Shown here: positions 53,506 to 64,000 of the stretch, one piece after another
Numbering within the stretch: the first letter of the stretch is position 1
Layout: each line of letters opens with the position of its first letter
Assembly: GCA_945877505.1 (NCBI GenBank)
Contig: CAMDWT010000002.1
Location: 35,453 to 99,452, forward strand
Origin: Crenothrix polyspora
Lineage (GTDB): Bacteria; Pseudomonadota; Gammaproteobacteria; Methylococcales; Methylomonadaceae
DNA: 64,000 nucleotides
Direction of reading: 5' to 3'
Program-made: the position numbers and the translations under genes
The notes under the pieces: model-generated
Seen by the model: the letters and a program-made list of their open reading frames with translations, nothing else
The model's database searches: none
What the model was told of the DNA's origin: nothing

Positions 53506-54277
53506 AAAAAAGATAAAGCGTAATATTGATGAAATAACGGTTGCATCCAATATTGAAGCGGATGCCTCTAACCCAATAGGTTATGTTGAGGAACAAAATA
53601 ACCGACCTATTAGACTTAGGCGCTTTGGTAAATTTAGAGAGCGATCTAAGCAGTTAACCTCAATAACAGTAAGCGCATCCATTTCAACAGTCACAGAGCA
53701 ACTTGAAATCAACGTGAATATACAGCGTATAGTTGAGGCAATTTTATTTGTTGCCAAGCGTCCCATGACAGCTAAGCAAGTATTGCAAACTTTTCCTGAG
53801 TTGGAACAGCCAGCATTACAGGAAATAGAGTTTGCAATAGCGGCTATTATTGAGGATTATAAAACAAGGCCTATTGAGTTAAAGCAGGTCGCTAGTGGCT
53901 ATCGATTTCAGATTAAACAGGACTTATCTTATTGGGTATCTCGGTTGTTTGAAGAAAAGCCACCGAAATATTCCCGTGCCTTGCTGGAAACCTTGTCCAT
54001 TATTGCTTATAGGCAGCCAGTGACGCGTGCAGATATTGAAGACATAAGAGGTGTCAGTGTTAGTTCGGGTATTATTCAGACCTTGCTTGAGCGTGAATGG
54101 GTCAGAGTTGTTGCGCATAAAGAAGCGCCAGGAAGGCCCGGTTTATATGGTACGACTAAGCAATTCCTTGATTATTTTAATATTACATCATTAAATCAAC
54201 TGCCGACTTTAGAAGAGATTAAAAATCTTGAAGGGTCGATAGATAATACGAAACAATCCCATGTAGGTAACGAGTGA
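53480..54277 (+). CDS. scpB: segregation and condensation protein B
   Basis: IQRIVEAILFVAKRPMTAKQVLQTF ... ALLETLSIIAYRQPVTRADIEDIRGVSVSSGIIQTLLEREWV. Start uncertain: the only ATG-type start is 53222 deep inside scpA; TTG at 53480 tentatively chosen. Confidence 0.8.
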   Translation: MVPLKKVTKKKIKRNIDEITVASNIEADASNPIGYVEEQNNRPIRLRRFGKFRERSKQLTSITVSASISTVTEQLEINVNIQRIVEAILFVAKRPMTAKQVLQTFPELEQPALQEIEFAIAAIIEDYKTRPIELKQVASGYRFQIKQDLSYWVSRLFEEKPPKYSRALLETLSIIAYRQPVTRADIEDIRGVSVSSGIIQTLLEREWVRVVAHKEAPGRPGLYGTTKQFLDYFNITSLNQLPTLEEIKNLEGSIDNTKQSHVGNE

Positions 54278-55275
54278 AAAGCAAGAAACCAAGTAGTGAT
54301 TCATCAAAAAAGTCCGATAATTCGTCGAGCAGAATAAATAAATCGCCTAAGCAGCAACGTAAAAATCAAGAAAGACATGCGCCTAAAGACGGCGGAAATA
54401 AACAAACAAGTCGTTCAATAAAGCCGTCTTTAGGGTTGCAGGTGGGCAAAAAAAATGCCGGCACTCAGGTAACTGATGGAGAGCGGATACAAAAAGTCTT
54501 AGCACGCGGTGGTGTTGGCTCAAGAAGAGAGATCGAAGGTTGGATTAATGAAGGTCGGTTTAAGCTGAACGGTGAAATTGTTAAGTTGGGTGATCGATTA
54601 AAGGTGGGCGATTATTTGCAGCTTAATGATAGGGTGGTTCATTGGGAGAAGTTTGCTATCCAGCCAACGCGAGTGTTGCTTTATCACAAACCGACGGGCG
54701 AAGTGGTAACGCGTCGTGACCCTGAAGGCCGACCAGTCGTTTTTTCTCAATTGCCCGTCCTTACGACAGCCCGTTGGATCTCAGTAGGTCGTTTGGATAT
54801 TAATACCTCTGGATTGTTATTGGTTACCAATAACGGTGAGTTAGCCAATCAATTAATGCATCCATCAACTCAGGTAGAGCGCGAGTATGCCGTAAGAATA
54901 TTGGGGGATGTATCTGAGGCTACGCTTGAAAAGCTAAAGCAGGGTGTTGAGCTTGAAGATGGAAAAGCGCATTTTGATGCCATTCGATTTTTTGGTGGAG
55001 AAGGTGCTAACAAATGGTATCACGTCATTGTTAGTGAAGGGCGTAATCGATTAGTTCGGCGCTTGTGGGAGTCACAGGAAGTTATTGTGAGTCGTTTAAT
55101 GCGAGTCCGTTATGGGCCTGTTGTGTTGCCAGAGCGTTTAAAGGCTTCAACATTCTATGAATTGACTGAAAAAGAGCTTGATTTATTATTTGAGTTTGCA
55201 GGTTTAGTTCGAAATGAGCCGCTCGTTTCAAAAAGCCAGTCTGAGCCTAAAAACACAGCACCAAGAAAAAGATAG
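54274..55275 (+). CDS. rluB: 23S rRNA pseudouridine synthase RluB
   Basis: S4 domain ERIQKVLARGGVGSRREIEGWI, catalytic VGRLDINTSGLLL. Confidence 0.93.
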   Translation: MKSKKPSSDSSKKSDNSSSRINKSPKQQRKNQERHAPKDGGNKQTSRSIKPSLGLQVGKKNAGTQVTDGERIQKVLARGGVGSRREIEGWINEGRFKLNGEIVKLGDRLKVGDYLQLNDRVVHWEKFAIQPTRVLLYHKPTGEVVTRRDPEGRPVVFSQLPVLTTARWISVGRLDINTSGLLLVTNNGELANQLMHPSTQVEREYAVRILGDVSEATLEKLKQGVELEDGKAHFDAIRFFGGEGANKWYHVIVSEGRNRLVRRLWESQEVIVSRLMRVRYGPVVLPERLKASTFYELTEKELDLLFEFAGLVRNEPLVSKSQSEPKNTAPRKR

Positions 55276-55401
55276 GTAGTGCAGAGGTGCTATTCTTGTG
55301 CCACAAAAAAATTATTAAGTTATCCTTGTAAAAAATATTTAAGGGTTGCGTAAGTTGAATGTATTGGTATAATACACGGCTATTGAAGTAACTAATACTT
55401 C

Positions 55402-55478
55402 AGGCGCGTAGCTCAGCTGGTTAGAGCACCACCTTGACATGGTGGGGGTCGTTGGTTCGAGTCCAATCGTGCCTACCA
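55402..55478 (+). tRNA. tRNA-Val (GAC)
   Basis: Cloverleaf: acceptor AGGCGCG/CGTGCCT, anticodon stem CCACC-TTGACAT-GGTGG, T-arm GTTCGAG, encoded CCA. Confidence 0.96.
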
Positions 55479-55484
55479 TACATT

Positions 55485-55513
55485 AAAGCACTGCAATAGC
55501 GGTGCTTTTTTTA
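55485..55513 (+). terminator. terminator after tRNA-Val / upstream of thrS
   Basis: AAAGCAC-TGCAATAGCG-GTGCTTTTTTT. Confidence 0.75.
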
Positions 55514-55537
55514 TTGTAGCAACTCATAAAAATTAAA

Positions 55538-57445
55538 ATGCCCGTAATTACGCTTCCTGATGGTTCTAATCGTGAGTTTGACCACGCTATAACAGTGATG
55601 GGCGTGGCGCAATCCATAGGATCAGGATTAGCTAAAGCCACGCTAGCTGGTCGAGTTAATGGTGTTTTGGTTGATGCCAGCACGCTATTGTCTGAAGATG
55701 TTTCTTTGCAAATTATCACAGCAAAAGATGATGAGGGTGTTGACGTGATTCGTCATTCAACCGCGCATTTATTAGCTCAGGCGGTTAAACAGTTATTCCC
55801 AGAAGCACAAGTCACCATCGGTCCCGTTATTGAAAATGGTTTTTATTATGATTTTGCCTATCAAAGACCTTTTACACCTGATGATTTAATAGCTATTGAA
55901 GCAAAAATGCAGCAGCTAGTTGCAGAAGATTATGCTATTAGTCGTTCAGTTTTAAGTCGAGATGACGCTGTTAAGTTTTTTAGAGGGTTAGGCGAGAATT
56001 ATAAAGCAGAGCTTATTGAGTCAATCCCTGCTGAGCAAGATTTATCTTTGTATGAACAAGGTGGCTTTACCGATCTTTGTCGTGGCCCCCATGTGCCTAG
56101 TACGGGCAAGCTAAGTAGCTTTAAATTGATGAAGATTGCTGGTGCATACTGGCGTGGTAACTCTGAAAATGAAATGTTACAGCGCATATACGGTACGGCT
56201 TGGAGTGATAAAAAAGAATTACAAGCTTATCTGCATCGTTTGGAAGAAGCTGAAAAACGCGACCATCGTAAACTTGCAAAAACACAGGATTTATTTCATA
56301 CCCAAGAAGAAGCCCCAGGAATGGTGTTTTGGCATGAAAAGGGCTGGGTTATTTATCAACAAATAGAGCAGTTTATACGCGAAAAATTACGTGTGAATGG
56401 CTATGGCGAAGTTAAAACGCCACAACTCGTTGATCGCTCTCTTTGGGAGAAATCAGGGCATTGGGATAAGTTTGGTGCAATGATTTTTACGACCCATTCG
56501 GAAAATCGTGATTACGCGATTAAGCCAATGAATTGTCCTTGTCATGTGCAAATATATAACCAAGGCATTAAAAGTTATCGTGACTTACCTATTCGAATCG
56601 CCGAATTTGGTTCTTGTCATCGAAATGAACCGTCTGGCACACTGCATGGCTTGATGCGAGTTAGAAATTTTGTCCAAGATGATGCACATATCTTCTGTAC
56701 AGAAAGTCAAATTCAAGATGAAGTATCGACTTTTATTGATATGTTGTTCTCGGTTTATAAAGACTTTGGCTTTGAAGATGTCATTATGAAATTATCAACC
56801 CGACCTGAAAACAGGGTAGGTGATGATTCGGTTTGGGATAAAGCAGAGACAGCATTAGAATTGGCGCTTAATAATAAAGGTCTTAAATGGGATCTTCAGC
56901 CGGGTGAGGGCGCTTTTTACGGGCCTAAAATTGAATTTTCTCTAAAAGATTGTATTGGGCGAGTATGGCAATGCGGCACAATCCAAGTTGATTTTTCCAT
57001 GCCAGGTCGTTTAGGCGCAACTTATATAGCGGAAGATGGTTCAAAGCAAGTTCCCGTAATGTTGCACCGTGCTATATTGGGTTCGCTAGAAAGATTTATC
57101 GGTATTTTAATCGAACAATATGCTGGAACATTTCCAGTTTGGTTGTCGCCAGTACAAGTTATGGTCCTCGATATTGCCGATCGTCATGCTGAATATGCGT
57201 CTCAAGTTATGAAATTCTTAGAGCAACAAGGCGTTAGAGTAAAAATTGACTTGAGAAATGAGAAGATCGGGTTTAAAATCCGTGAGCATTCAATGCAACG
57301 GATACCGTATCTTGTCATTATTGGTGATAAAGAATTAGAAGAGCAAAAAATTACGGTACGTACGCAAAAAGGTGAAGATTTAGGTAGTCTGTCAATCGGT
57401 GACTTTGCCGAACGTATTAAGCAAGAGATTGCGGATAGAAAATAA
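55538..57445 (+). CDS. thrS: threonyl-tRNA synthetase
   Basis: Full-length Thr[39 protein letters not shown]. Confidence 0.97.
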   Translation: MPVITLPDGSNREFDHAITVMGVAQSIGSGLAKATLAGRVNGVLVDASTLLSEDVSLQIITAKDDEGVDVIRHSTAHLLAQAVKQLFPEAQVTIGPVIENGFYYDFAYQRPFTPDDLIAIEAKMQQLVAEDYAISRSVLSRDDAVKFFRGLGENYKAELIESIPAEQDLSLYEQGGFTDLCRGPHVPSTGKLSSFKLMKIAGAYWRGNSENEMLQRIYGTAWSDKKELQAYLHRLEEAEKRDHRKLAKTQDLFHTQEEAPGMVFWHEKGWVIYQQIEQFIREKLRVNGYGEVKTPQLVDRSLWEKSGHWDKFGAMIFTTHSENRDYAIKPMNCPCHVQIYNQGIKSYRDLPIRIAEFGSCHRNEPSGTLHGLMRVRNFVQDDAHIFCTESQIQDEVSTFIDMLFSVYKDFGFEDVIMKLSTRPENRVGDDSVWDKAETALELALNNKGLKWDLQPGEGAFYGPKIEFSLKDCIGRVWQCGTIQVDFSMPGRLGATYIAEDGSKQVPVMLHRAILGSLERFIGILIEQYAGTFPVWLSPVQVMVLDIADRHAEYASQVMKFLEQQGVRVKIDLRNEKIGFKIREHSMQRIPYLVIIGDKELEEQKITVRTQKGEDLGSLSIGDFAERIKQEIADRK

Positions 57446-57468
57446 TAGTATTTTTGGAGGAATAGGGT

Positions 57469-57993
57469 ATCGCTGCTAAAAAAGATGAAACGCGCCTGAA
57501 CGATTCGATCACCGCTAGACGAGTGAGAGTAACAGGGGCAGAAGGTGAAGTATTAGGTATTATCTCGCTGGATGAGGCCAAACAGATTGCTTATGCGGCA
57601 GACTTGGATTTAGTAGAAATATCACCAAACGCGGATCCCCCGGTTTGTAAGATAATGAACTACGGAAAATACCAGTTTGAATTAAATAAAAAGCTTCAGA
57701 TTGCTAAAAAGAAACAAAAGCAAATACAAGTTAAAGAAATTAAATTCAGACCGGGTACTGATGAGGGAGATTATCAAGTTAAGTTGAGAAGCTTAACTAA
57801 ATTCCTAAACGAAGGCGATAAAACAAAAGTCACCGTTCGCTATCGTGGTCGAGAAATGGCCCATCGTGAAATTGGTATGGATTTGTTGAAGCGCATCGAA
57901 AAAGACTTGGAAGAAATAGCCATCGTTGAACAGTTTCCAAAAATGGAAGGTCGTCAAATGATTATGGTTATGTCGCCTAAAAAGAAAAAGTAA
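57469..57993 (+). CDS. infC: translation initiation factor IF-3, non-canonical ATC start
   Basis: IF3 motifs [48 protein letters not shown] at 57469 preceded by GGAGG (57456-57460); in-frame TAG at 57463-57465 immediately upstream. Confidence 0.9.
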   Translation: MAAKKDETRLNDSITARRVRVTGAEGEVLGIISLDEAKQIAYAADLDLVEISPNADPPVCKIMNYGKYQFELNKKLQIAKKKQKQIQVKEIKFRPGTDEGDYQVKLRSLTKFLNEGDKTKVTVRYRGREMAHREIGMDLLKRIEKDLEEIAIVEQFPKMEGRQMIMVMSPKKKK

Positions 57994-58195
57994 CGAATAA
58001 CAGAATTTCATCGTCACTGAATGGTGGCGATGCAATTTGTAGGTCGACCTAATACAGGTTTATCTGCAATCAGCGGCACAGGAAGTGCTGTAAAAGCATC
58101 ATTTTATTGATGTTAGTAATTCTTCAGGGCCATGCATTTTGCCTTGCTGGGTTATGTCTCAGGGATACTTATTTTTATATTATTGGAGCAAACAA

Positions 58196-58393
58196 ATGCC
58201 AAAGATAAAAACTAACCGTGGTGCTGCCAAACGTTTCAGACGTACTGGTAATGGCGGTTTCAAATGTGGACAGTCACATCGTCGTCACATTTTGACTAAA
58301 AAATCGACTAAGAGAAAAAGACAGTTACGTTCACCCGCAACTATTCATCCATCAGACGTGCGGATGGCTGCACGTATGATGCCATACAGTTAA
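58196..58393 (+). CDS. rpmI: 50S ribosomal protein L35
   Basis: [45 protein letters not shown]; start corrected to 58196. Confidence 0.96.
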   Translation: MPKIKTNRGAAKRFRRTGNGGFKCGQSHRRHILTKKSTKRKRQLRSPATIHPSDVRMAARMMPYS

Positions 58394-58406
58394 GAGGTGA
58401 ACATCA

Positions 58407-58772
58407 ATGCCTAGAGTTAAACGCGGCGTAACTGCCAGAGCAAGACATAAAAAAGTATTAAAACAAGCTAAAGGTTACTATGGCGCTCGTAGCCGAGTCT
58501 ATCGTGTAGCTAAACAAGCGGTCATTAAAGCGGGTCAGTATGCATACCGCGATCGCAAACAAAGAAAACGTCAATTCCGCGCCTTGTGGATTGTCCGTAT
58601 AAATGCAGCGGCACGCATGTATGGAATTTCATATAGTCGTTTGATTAATGGTTTAACAAAAGCGAATGTAAAAATTGACCGTAAAGTATTAGCGGATATT
58701 GCAGTTCGTGACATTGAATCATTTGGTAAAATAGCAGAAATTGCTAAAGCCAATCAAAGTCCTGTTTCTTAA
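58407..58772 (+). CDS. rplT: 50S ribosomal protein L20
   Basis: [55 protein letters not shown]. Confidence 0.97.
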   Translation: MPRVKRGVTARARHKKVLKQAKGYYGARSRVYRVAKQAVIKAGQYAYRDRKQRKRQFRALWIVRINAAARMYGISYSRLINGLTKANVKIDRKVLADIAVRDIESFGKIAEIAKANQSPVS

Positions 58773-58783
58773 GGAATAAAAAT

Positions 58784-58813
58784 CAACCTGCTTCTTAATT
58801 AAGAAGCAGGTTG
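58784..58813 (+). promoter_or_regulatory. 30-bp perfect palindrome between rplT and pheS (possible RNA hairpin/attenuator)
   Basis: CAACCTGCTTCTTAATTAAGAAGCAGGTTG, followed by second small hairpin TCAGG-TTTTAG-CCTGA. Confidence 0.7.
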
Positions 58814-58844
58814 TTCAGGTTTTAGCCTGAGCCAAATAGCTTAA

Positions 58845-59897
<1,053 letters not shown>

Positions 59898-59925
59898 GTT
59901 GTCGTAACACAGGAAAACTTGAATC

Positions 59926-62301
59926 ATGCAAATTAGTGAAGCTTGGTTAAGGTCGTTTGTAAATCCAGCCATTAGTACAGAAACGTTGGTAGAGCAATTA
60001 ACAATGGCTGGTTTAGAAGTGGGTTCTGTAGAGCCCGCCGCTGCTAAATTTAGTGGCGTAGTTGTTGGCGAAGTTATTTCCCTCCAGCAACATCCTGATG
60101 CAGATCGACTCCGTATTTGTCAGGTAAATGTAGGTGCAGAACAGCCCTTGCAAATTGTCTGTGGCGCCAGCAATGTCAGAATCGGCTTAAAAATCCCTGC
60201 GGCCCTTTGTGGCGCTGTTTTACCAGGTGATTTTAAAATAAAAAAATCAAAGCTGCGCGGTGAAGAATCCTTTGGCATGTTGTGCTCAGAAAAAGAACTT
60301 GGCTTGGCAGTGGACGCGCATGGCTTAATGGAATTGTCAGCTGATGCGCCCGTAGGACTTGATATTCGCGAATATTTATCGCTCGATGATAGCATTATTG
60401 AAGTTGATTTGACCCCGAATAGAGCTGACTGTTTAAGTGTTGAAGGGTTAGCGCGTGAAGTTGCGTTATTGAATAAAATGGATTGGACGCCTGTCCAGAT
60501 TGACAATAAATCGATTACACAGCAACAAGTAGTCAACGTAACAGTAGATGCCGTGGAAGCGTGCCCCCGTTATTTTGGGCGGCTGATTACAGGCGTAGAT
60601 GCTAAAGCCGTTACTCCTTTATGGATGCAAGAACGTTTACGTCGCTCAGGATTAAGAACGCTTGGACCTTTAGTTGACGTTACTAATTACGTACTTTTAG
60701 AGCTAGGGCAACCCTTGCATGTATTTGATGCACAGAAGTTATCGGGTGATATATCGGTACGTTGGGCAACTGCAGATGAAACAGTCACCTTATTAAATAA
60801 TGAAACGATTAAACTGACATCTGACGCATTAGTTATTGCTGATCAAAAACGAGTGCTCGCGCTGGCAGGTATCATGGGCGGTAATGACACAGCTGTTAAC
60901 GAGCAAACTCAGTCAGTCTTCTTGGAATGTGCGTTTTTTACCCCACGAGCAATGGCCGGAAAGGCGCGTAATTTTGGTTTACATACTGACTCATCTCATC
61001 GATTTGAACGAGGTGTGGATGCAACTATACAAGCTAGAGCTATTGAACGCGCCACTCAACTCATTATAGATATTGCGGGTGGCCAAGTAGGTCCTATTAC
61101 AGAAGTCACGACACAAGCAACGTTACCACAAAGACCCCCCATTTTATTAAGACGAGTTAGTATTCAAAAAACATTGGCTATTACGTTAGCTGATGATGCA
61201 GTATTGGATATTTTTACGCGATTGGGGATGGCGGTAAGCGCTCAAACTGACGGCTGGCAAATTACGCCCCCTGGTTTCCGTTTTGATATTGCAATAGAAG
61301 CAGATTTAATCGAAGAAATAGCGCGGATCTTTGGTTATAATAACCTTCCTAGCAGTCGCTTGTTAATGCGTTCTGAATTAAGTTCGGCAACGGAAGCTTT
61401 GTTACCTATTGATCGTGTTAAAGATTTACTGGTTGATAGAGGCTATCAAGAGGCCGTCACTTATAGCTTTGTTGATGAAGACATACAAAAAGCGGTAGCG
61501 CCAGAAGACGAAGCTATTCGCTTACAGAACCCGATATCCTCAGAGTTAGCCGTCATGAGAACTACGTTGTGGTGCGGACTTCTTAAGGCAGCGCTTTATA
61601 ACACCCATCGTCAGCATACTCGAGTTAGATTGTTTGAAACAGGACTACGTTTCATCAAAAAAGAGGGTGAAGTACAGCAACAGAAAATGTTGGCTGGTTT
61701 GGTTTTAGGTGATGTTTACTGCGAACAATGGGGCGAAAAAACACGTAAAGTTGATTTTTTTGATATAAAAGCTGATTTGCAAGCCATATTCACCTTAAAG
61801 GGTTGTGAGGCTCATTTTTTATCAGGGTCACAAGTTGCGCTACATCCAGGGCAGACAGCGGAAATATTATCGTCAGAAGGTAAGAAAATAGGCTGGATAG
61901 GTATGTTGCATCCTCTTTTAGAGAAACAATTAGGATTTGATACGCAGGTTTATTTATTTGAACTGGATCAAGACTTGTTGCTCAATAAAAGAATTCCAGT
62001 TTTTAAATCATTATCTAAATATCCATCAGTTAAACGTGACTTAGCGTTGATTGTAAATGAAAATATTACGGCTAATGAAATAATTAACTGTATAAAAAAT
62101 AGTGAAGAACCCACGCTACAAGATGTTATTATCTTTGACATTTATCGGGGTAAAGGTATAGAAAATGGCAGTAAAAGTATTGCCTTAACGTTAGTCATGC
62201 AAGATGATGCGCAAACACTAACAGAATCTGAAATTGACGCCATCGTCAACAGACTGTTAAATAAATTGACCAATGAAAAAAATGCAAAGCTGAGGGATTG
62301 A
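59926..62301 (+). CDS. pheT: phenylalanyl-tRNA synthetase beta subunit
   Basis: Full-length PheT; PNRADCLSVEGLAREVA, HRFERGVD. Confidence 0.97.
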   Translation: MQISEAWLRSFVNPAISTETLVEQLTMAGLEVGSVEPAAAKFSGVVVGEVISLQQHPDADRLRICQVNVGAEQPLQIVCGASNVRIGLKIPAALCGAVLPGDFKIKKSKLRGEESFGMLCSEKELGLAVDAHGLMELSADAPVGLDIREYLSLDDSIIEVDLTPNRADCLSVEGLAREVALLNKMDWTPVQIDNKSITQQQVVNVTVDAVEACPRYFGRLITGVDAKAVTPLWMQERLRRSGLRTLGPLVDVTNYVLLELGQPLHVFDAQKLSGDISVRWATADETVTLLNNETIKLTSDALVIADQKRVLALAGIMGGNDTAVNEQTQSVFLECAFFTPRAMAGKARNFGLHTDSSHRFERGVDATIQARAIERATQLIIDIAGGQVGPITEVTTQATLPQRPPILLRRVSIQKTLAITLADDAVLDIFTRLGMAVSAQTDGWQITPPGFRFDIAIEADLIEEIARIFGYNNLPSSRLLMRSELSSATEALLPIDRVKDLLVDRGYQEAVTYSFVDEDIQKAVAPEDEAIRLQNPISSELAVMRTTLWCGLLKAALYNTHRQHTRVRLFETGLRFIKKEGEVQQQKMLAGLVLGDVYCEQWGEKTRKVDFFDIKADLQAIFTLKGCEAHFLSGSQVALHPGQTAEILSSEGKKIGWIGMLHPLLEKQLGFDTQVYLFELDQDLLLNKRIPVFKSLSKYPSVKRDLALIVNENITANEIINCIKNSEEPTLQDVIIFDIYRGKGIENGSKSIALTLVMQDDAQTLTESEIDAIVNRLLNKLTNEKNAKLRD

Positions 62302-62304
62302 TTT

Positions 62305-62604
62305 ATGGCATTAACAAAAGCAGATTTTGCTGAAAAATTGTTTGACGATTTAGGTTTAAACAAGCGCGAAGCAAAAGAAATGGTAGAAATATTTTTTGAA
62401 GAAATTAAAGCGTCTCTAGAGCAAGGTCAGCAAGTAAAAATTTCCGGATTTGGAAAGTTTGAGCTTCGCGATAAAACCAGTCGCCCAGGACGTAACCCAA
62501 AAACAGGCGAAGAAATACCCATTACAGCCAGACGTGTGGTAACTTTTCGCTCAGGTCAAAAACTTAAAGCCCGAGTAGAAGCTTATGTTGGAACCGAGCA
62601 ATAA
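62305..62604 (+). CDS. ihfA: integration host factor alpha subunit
   Basis: [34 protein letters not shown] ... [27 protein letters not shown]. Confidence 0.97.
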   Translation: MALTKADFAEKLFDDLGLNKREAKEMVEIFFEEIKASLEQGQQVKISGFGKFELRDKTSRPGRNPKTGEEIPITARRVVTFRSGQKLKARVEAYVGTEQ

Positions 62605-62935
62605 TAATGAACTACCCGTTATTCCTGAAAAACGTTATTTTACGATAGGTGAAGTAAGCGATTTATGTGGTGTTAAACCGCATGTACTTCGTTATTGGGA
62701 GCAAGAATTTACTGAGCTAAGTCCGGTAAAAAGACGCGGTAATCGGCGTTATTATCAACGACATGAAGTTCTGTTAATACGACAAATAAGAACCTTATTA
62801 TACGAACATGGCTATACCATTAGTGGCGCTAAAGCCCATATAATGAATAGCAATACTAAAGAACAATCGACCAGTGCAAAGCAAATACACAAAATGTTGG
62901 CTGAGCTTGAAGAAATATTAAATTTACTTAAATAG
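62585..62935 (+). CDS. MerR-family transcriptional regulator
   Basis: [42 protein letters not shown]. Confidence 0.94.
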   Translation: MLEPSNNNELPVIPEKRYFTIGEVSDLCGVKPHVLRYWEQEFTELSPVKRRGNRRYYQRHEVLLIRQIRTLLYEHGYTISGAKAHIMNSNTKEQSTSAKQIHKMLAELEEILNLLK

Positions 62936-63030
62936 ATTCCCCCAGCTTAATCTCTTTATGTAGTATAATTGTGCATTAGTTGTTTAAGAATTGTATTCGC
63001 AATTCTTTCTGTTAAATACCAATTCAATAT

Positions 63031-63107
<77 letters not shown>

Positions 63108-63433
63108 ATGAATTCGGGGGTTGAGGTTTTTAGTAATGGGTTTAAATTTTAAAAAATGGGTTTCGTGATAACTCTCGTGATAACAAATTTAAACGCTGTA
63201 GCTATTACTTAATTCAAATCCTCTCACCAATGCTTGTCGATCTCTACGCATAAACAACCCACAATTTTATTTACCACTGAACCACACCATCTACCATTGC
63301 TGTAACTATGGTATTGAGCGGCAGTTCTTGCTGAAATGCTAGAAGGCGGTGTTTTAAATGATACTGGATCTCCCCAAGAAAAATAACTACATTCCAAATT
63401 CAAATCTTTAGATCAAATACAGACGTATCTATT

Positions 63434-63552
63434 TCTCGCCTTGTTTCAACTTTATTTCAATAACTAATACAAGTTCATTTGGCGTGGTTTTCAATGCCTT
63501 CGCTAATTTAAATAATGTTGCTACTATTGGTTGGTGATGACCTAGTCCATCA
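63434..63552 (-). pseudogene. remnant of an XRE-type HTH regulator
   Basis: Minus-strand frame reads GLGHHQPIVATLFKLAKALKTTPNELVLVIEIKLKQGEK*, the XRE helix 4-5 pattern, with a stop and a frame break upstream. Confidence 0.55.
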
Positions 63553-64000
63553 AACTAATGTAATTTCTCTGTAAATCTGACTCAAACCGTTACAACCATA
63601 ACTAATTGCAACAGCAATTTTTCCAAAATTTGGGCTTTAGCAATCCGAAATTTTTTCCAAGCTATTCGTGCAATATTTTAAGAAAACATCAAAACCGATT
63701 CGCAATAGCTGGCGCAAACATTAGTTGTGCGTAACATTAAGTCTCTTATTCCGATGGTTTAAATATTCACTTTAAAAACCTTACAAACATACCATTTGTG
63801 CAGATTTTGCAGTATCACCCCATTCATCCCCAAAAAGTTTCCTATCCCGTTAAAATAACAAAACCGTAACTGGTTCCGCCAAGTAGATAACCATCCGTAT
63901 CCTAATGTTTTACTTATGGTACTCTTTATGTTGTTTCTAGCTATGAGGCTTTGCCTAGTAACATTACTATCAATAACTTTAAGGATTGAAAAATGAAATT

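Noticed and set aside
57994-58195. infC-rpmI gap as an L20 leader
   Set aside because: Location is suggestive, but I could not identify the L20-binding pseudoknot or a ribosome-mimic motif by eye.
60120-60536. 138-aa minus-strand ORF opposite pheT
   Set aside because: Antisense shadow of pheT with no recognisable motifs.

Overview
The window is a chromosomal segment of a gammaproteobacterium with moderately low GC. Gene content and order are Pseudomonas- or methanotroph-like, but I did not verify the taxon. Most of it is conserved housekeeping sequence: an fdsG-like formate dehydrogenase gamma subunit, cspA, the ubiB-ubiJ-ubiE-DUF971-hslU-hslV block, a caa3-type cytochrome c oxidase cluster, ftsY-ftsE-ftsX-rpoH, rhodanese/aminotransferase/dksA/gluQ, cpdA/argA/ilvD/argF/argD, grxD/rnt/pyrC, aspS/nadA, amt, a porin, maeB, scpA/scpB/rluB, tRNA-Val, thrS-infC-rpmI-rplT-pheST-ihfA-merR and tRNA-Pro. 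The strongest anomaly is one 653-codon ORF (15312-17273) that joins a CtaA/COX15-like multi-pass membrane protein to FtsY. Its CtaA part lacks the N-half catalytic loop motifs, and ctaB/SCO1 are absent where they would be expected. Other notable items: a near-perfect CIRCE (HrcA operator) upstream of rpoH; a compact Ter-associated biosynthetic operon (TerD x2, ATP-grasp, PRTase, HAD, StiP-like, HpcH/CitE-like, TerB); an infC gene that appears to start at ATC; an unlisted 32-aa ORF between coxA and ctaG; several palindromic intergenic elements; and a decayed region after tRNA-Pro with an XRE-HTH remnant.
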